Source: Streptomyces nigra (GTDB taxonomy: Bacteria > Actinomycetota > Actinomycetes > Streptomycetales > Streptomycetaceae). Taken from it: 64,000 nucleotides of DNA. The first letter of the stretch is position 1. The number at the start of each line of letters is the position of its first letter. Position numbers and translations under genes: made by a program. Below the pieces are notes generated by a model. It was not told the DNA's origin. It was given only the letters and a program-made list of their open reading frames with translations, and did not search any database. Where the stretch lies: assembly GCF_003074055.1 (NCBI RefSeq), contig NZ_CP029043.1:2100501-2164500 (forward strand), written 5' to 3'. Shown piece by piece: positions 53,655 through 64,000 of the stretch.

Positions 53655-54269
53655 GAGCCGTTCGGCCAGTTCGCGGTAGTCGCGCAGCGCGAGACGCAGT
53701 TGCTCGGTGTCGGTGGCGCCGTCGGAGTTCAGCCAGGACTTGCGCAGGGTGCCGCGCCGCTGGGTCATCGCCTCGGTGAGCCGGGCGAGCAGTTCCTCGA
53801 CGGCGTGGTCGGCTTCCTCCACGGCGTCGCGCGGCCGGTCGACGAAGTGCGTCAGGGCGTCATGCAGCCGCAGCTCCAGCCGGTCGCGGTCGTCGTGCGG
53901 GAGCAGCGCGGCGCCGGTGGCGGTGGCGTCCGGGGTGCCATGCGGGTCGTGAGTGCCGTGCGTGCCGTGTGTGTCGTGCCCGGTGGTGTGGTGACGGGTG
54001 TCGTGGGTGCCGGTGGTGTCGCGGGTGCCGTGCGGGTCGCGGTCGCCGTGCGTCCCGGCCGCCTTCCCGTCCGGGAATCCGGGGTCCGTGCCGGTGCCCC
54101 GGGTGCCGGGCTCCCCGTTCTCGCGCAGGCCGGCGTCCTCGTACGCGCTGCCCTCGCGTGTTCCGGTCCGCTCGTCCTCGGGGGCGGCGGGCCACCGGTC
54201 CGTTCCGGTCCCGGTGCGGGCGGTGCCGCGTGCGCCGGGCTCCGTCTCCGTGTGCGTGATGTCCTTCAT
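53643..54269 (-). CDS. helical protein with His/Thr/Gly-rich repeat region
   Basis: A 208-aa protein. Residues 1-90 are polar and disordered. Residues about 91-120 are His-rich (GTHGDRDPHGTRDTTGTHDT, then repeated GTHGTHDPHG), coded by imperfect DNA repeats at 53930-54050. The C-terminal 90 residues (LHDALTHFVDRPRDAVEEADHAVEELLARL and TDTEQLRLALRDYRELAERLL) form the helical domain shared with the upstream gene product. The domain is common in streptomycetes, function unknown; the His repeats could bind metal. It lies one base downstream of its paralogue and is surely co-transcribed. Confidence 0.75.
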   Translation of the reverse strand: MKDITHTETEPGARGTARTGTGTDRWPAAPEDERTGTREGSAYEDAGLRENGEPGTRGTGTDPGFPDGKAAGTHGDRDPHGTRDTTGTHDTRHHTTGHDTHGTHGTHDPHGTPDATATGAALLPHDDRDRLELRLHDALTHFVDRPRDAVEEADHAVEELLARLTEAMTQRRGTLRKSWLNSDGATDTEQLRLALRDYRELAERLLRV

Positions 54270-54270
54270 C

Positions 54271-54876
54271 TCAGCTCCTCCCCGCGTGCGTGCGCTCGGA
54301 GGTCCGGCGGGACCGGGATCCTCCGACGAGTTCCTCGAACAGGGCCCGCGCCTCCAGCAGTGCCTCGCGCATCTCCTCCGTGCCGGATGTACCGGACGTA
54401 CGGGACGTGCCGGACCCGTTGCGGGCGACGTGGTGCAGATGCCGGTAGCCCTGCACGTGGGGAGCGTGGTGCACGGCCAGGGCCTCGACCCGCTCCTCGT
54501 ACCGGTCGCCGTCCGGGTAGCCGCGGGCGCCTGCCACCTCGGCGAGCAGCCGCTCGGCCTCCGCCACCGCCTCGTGGGGCGCGTCGACGAAGTGCTCCTG
54601 GGCGGCGGCCCAGCGCGCCTCGAAGCGCTCGGCGTCGGCCGGTTCCAGGGCGCGCTCCTTCAGCCCGCCGTGCCGCTCGACGAGTTGGGCGAGCTCGTGC
54701 TCGGCCGCCTTGGTGTCCCCGTCGTGGCGGGCCACGGCTCGTTCGTATTCGGGGCCGAAGCGCCGCTTCAGACCCCGGCCGCCCCGGGCACCACCACGGG
54801 TGCGCAGGGCCAGGGCGATCGCGCCGAGAACGACGACGACCGCGATCACGATCAGAATGATCACGCCAGTTGACAT
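54271..54876 (-). CDS. membrane-anchored paralogue of the next gene's helical domain
   Basis: A 201-aa protein: an N-terminal membrane helix (residues about 4-24, VIILIVIAVVVVLGAIALAL), a basic stretch, a coiled segment, then the helical domain WAAAQEHFVDAPHEAVAEAERLLAEVAG with a C-terminal TEEMREALLEARALFEELV. This parallels the downstream protein segment by segment (HFVD.P..AV.EA; T..LR.AL..), so the pair arose by duplication, one copy membrane-bound and one soluble. ATG at 54876 is followed immediately by the helix. Function unknown. Confidence 0.75.
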   Translation of the reverse strand: MSTGVIILIVIAVVVVLGAIALALRTRGGARGGRGLKRRFGPEYERAVARHDGDTKAAEHELAQLVERHGGLKERALEPADAERFEARWAAAQEHFVDAPHEAVAEAERLLAEVAGARGYPDGDRYEERVEALAVHHAPHVQGYRHLHHVARNGSGTSRTSGTSGTEEMREALLEARALFEELVGGSRSRRTSERTHAGRS

Positions 54877-55022
54877 GGACGTCGGGTTGCCGGTAAAGGC
54901 CGTCTCAAACGGCCGGGGGCCGTACGACATTCCGGCGGGCGGGGTTCCCGTCCTCACCCACCTCAGGGCCCACCGCCCGTCCCGCACAAACCAGGTGCCG
55001 CCGCGCGGACCCCGGTGCGAGC

Positions 55023-55523
55023 ATGGCGCCCATGTCCTGGACCGTCGCCCCCGAACCGCCCGACTCCCCCGCCGCCGTGGCTCTCTGGCGGGCGTACTAC
55101 ACGGAGGTCAGCGACCGTTGGTACCTCCTGCACGAGGGGCGGCGCACGGACCCGGCGGAGCTGGAACGCGAGATCGCGGTGCGCTCCGGGGACGAACTGC
55201 GGCCCCCGCAGGGCACGTTGCTGGTGGCCCGGTGGGCGGGCGAGCCGGCCGGCACGGCGGGGGTGCGCCTGCTGGACGGCGGGGCGGCCGAGCTGACGCG
55301 GGTGTACGTCCGTGACGCGCTGCGCGGCAGGGGCGGTGGGCCGGTGCTCGTGCGGGCCGCCGAGGACGCGGCGCGGGCCCTCGGGGCCGCCCGCCTGATC
55401 CTGGACACCCGGCACGACCTGGTGGAGGCACGCGCGCTGTATGCCCGGCTCGGCTACGCGGAGACCGCCCCGCACAACGACGACCCGTACGCCGAGCACT
55501 GGTTCGCCAAAGCCCTGACCTGA
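55023..55523 (+). CDS. GNAT family N-acetyltransferase
   Basis: A 166-aa GNAT-fold acetyltransferase. AAELTRVYVRDALRGRGGGPVLVRAAEDAA contains the acetyl-CoA-binding R/QxxGxG/A loop (RGRGGG, residues about 99-104), and the C-terminal LYARLGYAETAP is the usual beta-6/7 signature. Substrate unknown. ATG at 55023 or 55032 are both possible; neither has a strong ribosome site. Divergent from the paralogous helical pair. Confidence 0.9.
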   Translation: MAPMSWTVAPEPPDSPAAVALWRAYYTEVSDRWYLLHEGRRTDPAELEREIAVRSGDELRPPQGTLLVARWAGEPAGTAGVRLLDGGAAELTRVYVRDALRGRGGGPVLVRAAEDAARALGAARLILDTRHDLVEARALYARLGYAETAPHNDDPYAEHWFAKALT

Positions 55524-55535
55524 CGGCGGGTTCCC

Positions 55536-58769
<3,234 letters not shown>

Positions 58770-59227
58770 CGCGCGCGCGGCGGGCAACGGCACGGTCGGT
58801 TGCCTCGTGCCGCGCGCGGCGGGCGCCGGGGCGCCGCCCCCGAGACCCGCACGGCAGCCGGCCGGGCGGTCACCTGCCCCGAGACCCGCACGACGGGGCG
58901 ATCGACCGCCCCCGAGACCCGCACGACCGGATGGGGGTCGGTCCACTGACCCCGCGACGCGCACGGCAGCCGGCCGGGCGGTCACCTGCCCCGAGACCCG
59001 CACGACGGGCGACGGGGCGGTCACCCGACCCCAGGACCCTCATCCCGCAGCCGGCCCGGCCCAGATGCAGCGAGCCGTGACCCGCGCGGCGGGCGACGGG
59101 CAGACGGGGCTGTCAGCCGCCCCGTGGCGCGCGCGACGGACCCGGGGGCGGTCACCTGACTCGGCGACCCGAGCGGCCCGGGGACGGCCGGCTGACCCGT
59201 GACCGCACAGCAGGCCCGGGGAGGCCG
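58770..59227. repeat. non-coding repeat region with 49-bp direct repeat
   Basis: A 458-base gap between convergent genes. A 49-base segment beginning GCACGGCAGCCGGCCGGGCG occurs identically at 58849-58897 and 58961-59009. The core CCCCGAGACCCGCACG recurs four times between 58839 and 59005, and looser copies (GGGCGGTCACCTGAC) continue to 59200. I see no gene here; the minus-strand open frame is repeat-derived. Confidence 0.85.
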
Positions 59228-59896
59228 TCAGCCCACGACGAGCCGGATCGTCCCGTCCCCGGCACTCTCCACCCGCACCTGCCGCAGATCTTCGACCAGC
59301 ACATCCGGCTCATGGAGCCCGGCACGCGGACCGATGCCGACCACCCGCATCCCCGCGGCGCGCCCCGCCCGGATGCCCGCGCCGGAGTCCTCGAAGACGA
59401 TGCAGTCGGCCGGGTCGACACCGAGTTCCGCGGCGCCCTTGAGGAAGCCCTCGGGGTCGGGCTTGCTGGCGCCGACGGACTCCGCGGTCACCCGGACGTC
59501 CGGCAGCGGGAGCCCGGCGGCGGCCATCCGCGCCGTGGACAGCGCGACGTCGGCGGAGGTCACCAGGGCGTGCGGCAGCCCGCGCAGGGAGGCCAGGAAC
59601 TCGGGCGCGCCAGGCACCGGTACGACGCCGTCCATGTCGGCGGTCTCCTCGGCGAGCATGCGCGCGTTGTCCGCGCGGTTCTGCTCGACGGGACGGTTGG
59701 GCAGCAGCAGGGCCATCGAGGCGTGTCCCTGCCGTCCGTGCACGACCTTCATGACCTCGTCGCCGTCCAGCCCGTGCCGGTCGGCCCAGCGGCGCCAGAT
59801 GCGCTCCACCACCGCGTCCGAGTTGACGAGGGTGCCGTCCATGTCGAGCAGGAGGGCGCGGGCGGTGAGCACGGCGGGGGTGGCGGCGGCCGGCAT
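59228..59896 (-). CDS. HAD-superfamily phosphatase (beta-phosphoglucomutase-like)
   Basis: A 222-aa HAD hydrolase, subfamily IA. The catalytic motif LLLDMDGTLVNSD gives nucleophile Asp18 and Asp20; motif II is ALVTSADVALS; motif III is ASKPDPEGF with Lys; motif IV FEDSGAGIRAG. It should dephosphorylate sugar phosphates or act as a phosphomutase. ATG at 59896 was used. The 224 bases to the next gene hold no gene. Confidence 0.9.
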   Translation of the reverse strand: MPAAATPAVLTARALLLDMDGTLVNSDAVVERIWRRWADRHGLDGDEVMKVVHGRQGHASMALLLPNRPVEQNRADNARMLAEETADMDGVVPVPGAPEFLASLRGLPHALVTSADVALSTARMAAAGLPLPDVRVTAESVGASKPDPEGFLKGAAELGVDPADCIVFEDSGAGIRAGRAAGMRVVGIGPRAGLHEPDVLVEDLRQVRVESAGDGTIRLVVG

Positions 59897-60120
59897 CGGC
59901 TACTCCAAGCGGGGTGGGACACGGGGGCGCCGTAACGGCTCCCGGGAGGGACAAGGTGGATCCGCCCGCCGGTCAGGGAGAACGGGCGGAGCCACTTTGT
60001 TTTTCTACGGTACAAAACCGGGACCCGATCGCGCCACCGCATCCGGGAACGTTCACCGGATGTTCAGCTCGCGCCAGTCGCGCCACCCGCGCCGCTCACG
60101 CCACCCGGGCCACCGGATCC

Positions 60121-60699
60121 TCAGGCGATCGCCTCGTACAGGCTCCACACGCCCAGCGCCAGCATCACGAGCGCCGCGATCTTCGTGATCAGCGCCAGCG
60201 GCACCCGGCGCATCAGCGCCTTCCCGCCGACGATCCCGATGGCGGCCACGCTCCACAGGGCGAGCACCGCGCCGATGCCGACGGAGAGCGGGTCGTCGTA
60301 GCGGGCGGCGAGGTTGGCGGTCATGATCTGCGTCAGGTCCCCGAACTCGGCGACCAGGATGAGCATGAACCCGGCGCCGGAGACCTTCCAGAAGGACTGG
60401 TCCTCCGGCTTGCGGACGTCCTCCTCGCTCTCGTCCTTCTTCATCAGCAGCACGGCGGCGCCACCGAGGAAGAGGACGCCGGTCAGGGCGTGCACGATCT
60501 GCTGCGGCAGCAGGGTCAGCACACTGCCGGCGGCCACGGCGAGCACGACGTGGACGGTGAAGGCGGCGGCGACCCCGGCGAAGACGTACGAGGCGCGGTA
60601 GCGGGTGCCGAGCACGAGTCCGGCGAGCGCGGTCTTGTCGGGCAGTTCGGCGAGGAAGACGACGCCGAAGACGACGGCCGTCACGGTCAGGCTGATCAA
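60121..60699 (-). CDS. TMEM165/GDT1 family Mn/Ca exporter
   Basis: A 192-aa six-span transporter of the UPF0016/GDT1 family. The two ExGD-type signatures are AELPDKTAL (residues 17-25; Pro/Asp form) and AEFGDLTQI (about 116-124). Bacterial homologues such as MneA export Mn(2+). A yybP-ykoY riboswitch lies upstream, which independently supports manganese as substrate. The central loop MKKDESEEDVRKPED is cytosolic. Confidence 0.93.
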   Translation of the reverse strand: MISLTVTAVVFGVVFLAELPDKTALAGLVLGTRYRASYVFAGVAAAFTVHVVLAVAAGSVLTLLPQQIVHALTGVLFLGGAAVLLMKKDESEEDVRKPEDQSFWKVSGAGFMLILVAEFGDLTQIMTANLAARYDDPLSVGIGAVLALWSVAAIGIVGGKALMRRVPLALITKIAALVMLALGVWSLYEAIA

Positions 60700-60804
60700 G
60701 GGTCCTCAATCGGTCGGGGCCGCCCCACCGAGAGTGCGCTCTGCGCTGCGACACCTCGGCACGGCAGCGCTCGGGCGTCCGCACCACGGGTACGGACGTG
60801 CACT

Positions 60805-60922
60805 GCTGGCCGAAGGTCTCGCTGGCCGACCCCGTGACCGAGGTCCGCCTCCGGGCGCCGGCTCAGACGAGCTGAGCAGTATGTCGACGGTCCGGCGAAG
60901 AGCTACTCCCCTTCTGCTGCCC
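60805..60922 (-). promoter_or_regulatory. yybP-ykoY manganese riboswitch
   Basis: Read on minus, GCAGAAGGGGAGTAGC (about 60917-60902) and, about 100 bases later, CCAGCGAGACCTTCGGCC are the two conserved ends of the Mn(2+)-sensing aptamer, with CGTCGACATACTGCTC between. It should activate the GDT1 exporter when Mn(2+) is high. About 105 further leader bases follow before the ATG. Confidence 0.85.
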
Positions 60923-60931
60923 CCAGCATAC

Positions 60932-60945
60932 GCGAAACGTTTCGC
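60932..60945. promoter_or_regulatory. 14-bp perfect palindrome, possible operator
   Basis: GCGAAACGTTTCGC is fully palindromic with a central ACGT, the form of many LacI-family and some TetR operators. It lies between the riboswitch transcript (minus) and the secreted HNH nuclease (plus, start 61072), about 10 bases upstream of the riboswitch 5' end, so it overlaps the likely promoter of the exporter. No such regulator is encoded nearby. Confidence 0.45.
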
Positions 60946-61071
60946 CGTAAACCTTGTTATGTCATGTACGCGCCACTAACTTCTTACCGCGCGCACACCT
61001 CCCCGCAACACGGCGTCGCGAGCATGCCCGTGCCCGGACGCCAACATCCCCACCCCACAAGGGAGTTCACC

Positions 61072-61716
61072 ATGTCCAAGTTCTACGCGCGTCGACGCGT
61101 CAGCATACTCGCGGCGCTGACCGGCGTCATCGCCTCCGTCGGACTCTTCAACGGGCCGACGGCCTCCGCCGCGCTCCCCACCCCGGTCAGCGCCGCCACC
61201 GCGCGCAGCTACCTGGCCCAGCTCACCGTCGCCACCGAGAACCGCACCGGCTACGACCGCGACCTCTTCCCGCACTGGATCACCCAGTCCGGCACCTGCA
61301 ACACCCGCGAGACCGTCCTCAAGCGCGACGGCTCGGGCGTCGTCACCGACTCCTCCTGCGCCGCCACGAGCGGCAGCTGGTACTCCCCCTACGACGGCGC
61401 CACCTGGACCGCCGCCTCCGACCTCGACATCGACCACCTCGTCCCGCTCGCCGAGGCCTGGGACTCCGGCGCCGGCTCCTGGACCACCTCCCGGCGCCAG
61501 TCGTTCGCCAACGACCTGACCCGCCCCCAGCTCATCGCCGTCACCGACAACGTCAACCAGTCCAAGGGCGACCAGGACCCCGCCACCTGGATGCCGTCGC
61601 GCACGGCCTACCGCTGCACCTACGTCCGCGCCTGGGTCCAGGTGAAGTACTACTACGACCTCTCCGTCGACTCGGCGGAGAAGTCCGCCCTCACCTCGTA
61701 CCTCGCCAACTGCTGA
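61072..61716 (+). CDS. secreted HNH endonuclease (DUF1524/GmrSD-like)
   Basis: A 214-aa secreted nuclease. Signal peptide at 1-33 (ILAALTGVIASVGLFNGPTASA). The DUF1524 motif DIDHLVPLAEAW (residues 119-130) provides the His, and the later NVNQSKGDQDPATWMP the Asn/Lys/Asp of the HNH fold; Cys76, Cys96 and C-terminal Cys likely form disulphides. Exported HNH nucleases of this size are common in streptomycetes and may scavenge DNA. ATG at 61072 follows AAGGGAG; an upstream ATG at 60964 would precede the signal peptide by 36 odd residues. Confidence 0.9.
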   Translation: MSKFYARRRVSILAALTGVIASVGLFNGPTASAALPTPVSAATARSYLAQLTVATENRTGYDRDLFPHWITQSGTCNTRETVLKRDGSGVVTDSSCAATSGSWYSPYDGATWTAASDLDIDHLVPLAEAWDSGAGSWTTSRRQSFANDLTRPQLIAVTDNVNQSKGDQDPATWMPSRTAYRCTYVRAWVQVKYYYDLSVDSAEKSALTSYLANC

Positions 61717-61817
61717 CCGCTGTCACCCGGACGGCCCCTCCGGCGAAACCGTGATCCCCGGGGCCTGTCCGTCCCCCTCCGTCGTTCCGTACCGTACGGG
61801 GCGACGGAGGAGGTCAC

Positions 61818-63461
61818 GTGGCGGAACTGCGCCTGGGTCCACTGCTGAGGTACGCCGACGGCTCGGCGGCGACCGTATGGGTCGAGACGAGCCGCCCCTG
61901 CACCGCCGAGGTACGGGTCGGCGGCGCCCCGGGCGGCACCGCGCGCACCTTCCAGATCGCCGGCCACCACTACGCGCTCGTCCCGGTGACCGGACTCACC
62001 CCCGGCGCCGACCACCCCTACGAGGTGCTCCTCGACGACACACCCGTCTGGCCGCCGCCCGACTCGCCGTTCCCGCCCTCCGTCATCCGCACCCCCGCGC
62101 CCGGCGACCCCGTCCGCCTCGCCTTCGGCTCCTGCCGCTGGGCCTCCGCCCCCGCCGGTGAACCGGACCCCGTCGGCCCCGACGCCCTCGACACCCTCGC
62201 CGCCCGGATCGTCACCGCGCCCGACGGCGAACGCCCCGACGTGCTCGTCCTGCTCGGCGACCAGGTGTACGCCGACGAGACCTCCAAGGCGACCCGCCGC
62301 TGGCTCGCCGCCCGCCGCGACCTGAACGACCCGCCCGGCGCCGAGGTCGCGGACTACGAGGAGTACACCCACCTCTACTACGAGTCCTGGCTCGACCCCG
62401 AGGTGCGCTGGCTGCTGTCCACCGTGCCCAGCTGCATGATCTTCGACGACCATGACGTGATCGACGACTGGAACACCTCCGCCTCCTGGCTCGCCGACAT
62501 GCGGGCCACCCCCTGGTGGCGCGAACGCATCCTGAGCGGCCTCATGTCGTACTGGGTGTATCAGCACCTCGGGAACCTCTCCCCCGGCGAACTCGCCGCC
62601 GACCCGCTCTACGGCGCCGTCCGCGCCGTCGCCGACGGCACCGACCCGCTGCGGGACCTCGCCTGCAAGGCGGACGCCGAACCCGCCACCGTGCGCTGGA
62701 GCTACCGGCGCGACTTCGGACGCGTCCGCCTGCTCATGGTCGACACCCGGGCCGCCCGCGTCCTCGACGAACAGAACCGCTCCATGCTCGACCCGGGCGA
62801 GGAGCGCTGGCTGCGCGAACAGGCGCTCGACACGCCCGAGTCCTGCGACCACCTCCTCATCGGCACCTCACTGCCCTGGCTGCTCCCCCACCTAGTGCAC
62901 GACGCCGAGGCCTGGGACGCCGCGCTGTGCAAGGGCGCCCGCGGGGAGCGCTGGGCCCGCTTCGGGGAGAAGCTGCGGCGCGGCGCCGACCTCGAGCACT
63001 GGGCGGCCTTCCCTGAGTCGTTCGACGCCCTGACCGACCTCGTCGCCGAGGCCGGGTCCGGGCCGGACGCCCCCGCGACCGTGTGCGTCCTGTCCGGGGA
63101 CGTCCACCACGCCTACGTCGCCGAACCCACCTGGCCCGACGGCGAGAGGAGCCCCCGCGCCCGGGTCCTCCAGCTGACCTGCTCCCCCGTGCACAACGCG
63201 GTCCCCGCGGCCATCCGGTTCGGCTTCCGCTTCGGCTGGAGCGGACTCGCCCGCGGCCTCGGCGGCTGGATCGCCGGACACGGCCGCTCCCGGCGCCCCA
63301 AGATCGACTGGCGCCGCACCGGCGGACCCTGGTTCGGCAACCAGCTGATGACCCTCACCCTCGACGGACGCTCGGCACGACTGCGGCTGGAACAGGCCCG
63401 CGCACGACGCGGCGCACCGGCACAGCTGCGGACCGTCATGGAGACCGACCTGACGGACTGA
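61818..63461 (+). CDS. alkaline phosphatase D (PhoD) family protein
   Basis: A 547-aa PhoD-type metallophosphatase. It has no Tat signal, unlike secreted PhoD, so it is probably cytosolic. Metal ligands are visible: AFGSCRW, VLLGDQVYADE (residues about 149-159), FDDHDVIDDWN and a late SGDVHHAYVAE (about 426-436). An N-terminal Ig-like domain (residues 1-95) precedes the catalytic core. It likely hydrolyses phosphodiesters or monoesters using Ca/Fe. GTG start after GGAGGTCAC. Confidence 0.9.
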   Translation: MAELRLGPLLRYADGSAATVWVETSRPCTAEVRVGGAPGGTARTFQIAGHHYALVPVTGLTPGADHPYEVLLDDTPVWPPPDSPFPPSVIRTPAPGDPVRLAFGSCRWASAPAGEPDPVGPDALDTLAARIVTAPDGERPDVLVLLGDQVYADETSKATRRWLAARRDLNDPPGAEVADYEEYTHLYYESWLDPEVRWLLSTVPSCMIFDDHDVIDDWNTSASWLADMRATPWWRERILSGLMSYWVYQHLGNLSPGELAADPLYGAVRAVADGTDPLRDLACKADAEPATVRWSYRRDFGRVRLLMVDTRAARVLDEQNRSMLDPGEERWLREQALDTPESCDHLLIGTSLPWLLPHLVHDAEAWDAALCKGARGERWARFGEKLRRGADLEHWAAFPESFDALTDLVAEAGSGPDAPATVCVLSGDVHHAYVAEPTWPDGERSPRARVLQLTCSPVHNAVPAAIRFGFRFGWSGLARGLGGWIAGHGRSRRPKIDWRRTGGPWFGNQLMTLTLDGRSARLRLEQARARRGAPAQLRTVMETDLTD

Positions 63462-63637
63462 CCCGGCGGCCCGCTCCGGGGCCCGGAAGAAGAAAACTCC
63501 ACAACGAACACACGAGCCCCCGATGAACCGGATGTCACACCGGCGGCGTACGCTGTATGGCTGACACAGGCCGCTCCTGCCGCTCCCCCGCGACATCGCG
63601 GCACGGTTGGCCACGGGGGTGGAAACGGGGAGTTGCG

Positions 63638-64000
63638 GTGCTCGAAAGTCTCGCGGACGTGGGATCGCTGACGGCGGCCCCATGGATCTACGCGGCCGTC
63701 GGGCTGTCGGTCCTGCTGGACGTGTTCCTGCCGGTCCTGCCCAGCGGCGTCCTCGTCATCACCGCGGCCACGGCGGCGGCCGCCGGCTCCGGCGCCGCGA
63801 CCGGACAGGTCCCCGACGACGTCCCCGACATCCTCGCCCTCACCCTGTGCGCCGCCACCGCGTCCGTCCTCGGCGACCTCGTCGCCTACCGGCTCGCCTG
63901 GCGCGGCGGCCCCCGCCTCGACCGCGCCCTCGCCCGGTCCCGGCGGCTCGCCTCCGCGCAGGAACGTCTCGGCGCCGCCCTGTCCCGGGGCGGCGGCGCC
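63638..64000 (+). CDS. DedA-like (SNARE-associated/VTT) membrane protein, partial
   Basis: The open frame begins GTG at 63638 (GGGGAG just upstream) and runs off the window end, giving 121 residues. Its start LESLADVGSLTAAPWIYAAVGLSVLLDVFLPVLPSGVLVITAA shows the DedA pattern of a hydrophobic hairpin with a Pro-Ser-Gly motif (P-S-G instead of P-G/E), followed by SVLGDLVAYRLAWRGG, the conserved G-D-x-x-x-Y. DedA proteins flip or scramble membrane lipids. The 176 bases before it hold no gene. Confidence 0.75.
   Translation, partial: MLESLADVGSLTAAPWIYAAVGLSVLLDVFLPVLPSGVLVITAATAAAAGSGAATGQVPDDVPDILALTLCAATASVLGDLVAYRLAWRGGPRLDRALARSRRLASAQERLGAALSRGGGA

Noticed and set aside
62892..63683. Minus-strand open frame of 263 codons antisense to the phoD-like gene
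   Set aside because: No motif, and it would overlap both phoD and the promoter of the DedA-like gene.

Overview
This window is a stretch of high-GC actinobacterial chromosome that looks like the core region of a Streptomyces genome. Codon third positions are almost all G or C, GTG starts are frequent, ATGA/GTGA start-stop overlaps are common, and several families are typical of streptomycetes (SigE-type ECF sigma factor, Uma2 nuclease, RNase H/phosphatase fusion, F420-type LLM oxidoreductase). No phage, transposon, CRISPR array or tRNA gene was seen. The one stable RNA gene is the RNase P RNA on the minus strand near 8.3 kb.

Layout. 1-8 kb: an SDR, a SnoaL-like protein, a DoxX protein, a MazG-like pyrophosphohydrolase whose tail runs into a 17-bp minisatellite, a lipase-like hydrolase, small membrane proteins and an unassigned two-gene module (glycine-zipper membrane protein plus coiled-coil protein). 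8-18 kb: rnpB, a Uma2 nuclease, a MerR regulator with a membrane partner, an RNB ribonuclease, YaaA, KDPG aldolase behind an operator-like inverted repeat, then a minus-strand operon of RNase H/phosphatase, zinc-ribbon coiled-coil protein and Nif3-like protein. 18-30 kb: a three-gene SDR/alcohol dehydrogenase/MaoC operon, a two-component system, an ECF sigma factor with a membrane partner, an MFS transporter with a carboxypeptidase-regulatory tail, a methyltransferase, an amidase and an LLM oxidoreductase. 30-38 kb: a glycosyltransferase/methyltransferase/toroid operon, a KstR-like regulator, ferredoxin, aldehyde dehydrogenase, a metallo-hydrolase and a phosphotransferase. 38-45 kb: a cobalamin riboswitch followed by five overlapping genes for a surface cobalamin-capture and ECF transport system, then a secreted lytic transglycosylase. 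45-52 kb: a CYP125-like P450 divergent from a FadA5-like thiolase, then two large membrane glycan/lipid enzymes that overlap tail to tail. 52-64 kb: O-methyltransferase, FHA protein, DUF1992 protein, paired paralogous helical proteins, GNAT, an MFS-MarR fusion, a peptidoglycan-binding protein, repeat-rich non-coding DNA, a HAD phosphatase, a Mn(2+) riboswitch with a GDT1 transporter, a secreted HNH nuclease, a PhoD phosphatase and the start of a DedA-like gene.

How the genes work together. The clearest regional theme is a scattered sterol or isoprenoid side-chain catabolism regulon. A TetR regulator closely resembling mycobacterial KstR sits among a CYP125-like P450, a FadA5-like thiolase, a MaoC hydratase, an SDR, an alcohol dehydrogenase, an aldehyde dehydrogenase and a ferredoxin. 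Five intergenic sites share TAGAAC followed by a GTT-like half, matching the KstR consensus TnnAACnnGTTnnA exactly or with one mismatch. The second theme is the cobalamin locus, where a membrane-anchored alpha/alpha toroid and a second anchored protein look like the two domains of animal transcobalamin or intrinsic factor, split into two genes and placed ahead of an ECF transporter. Both themes are inferences from sequence; the individual gene families are well supported.
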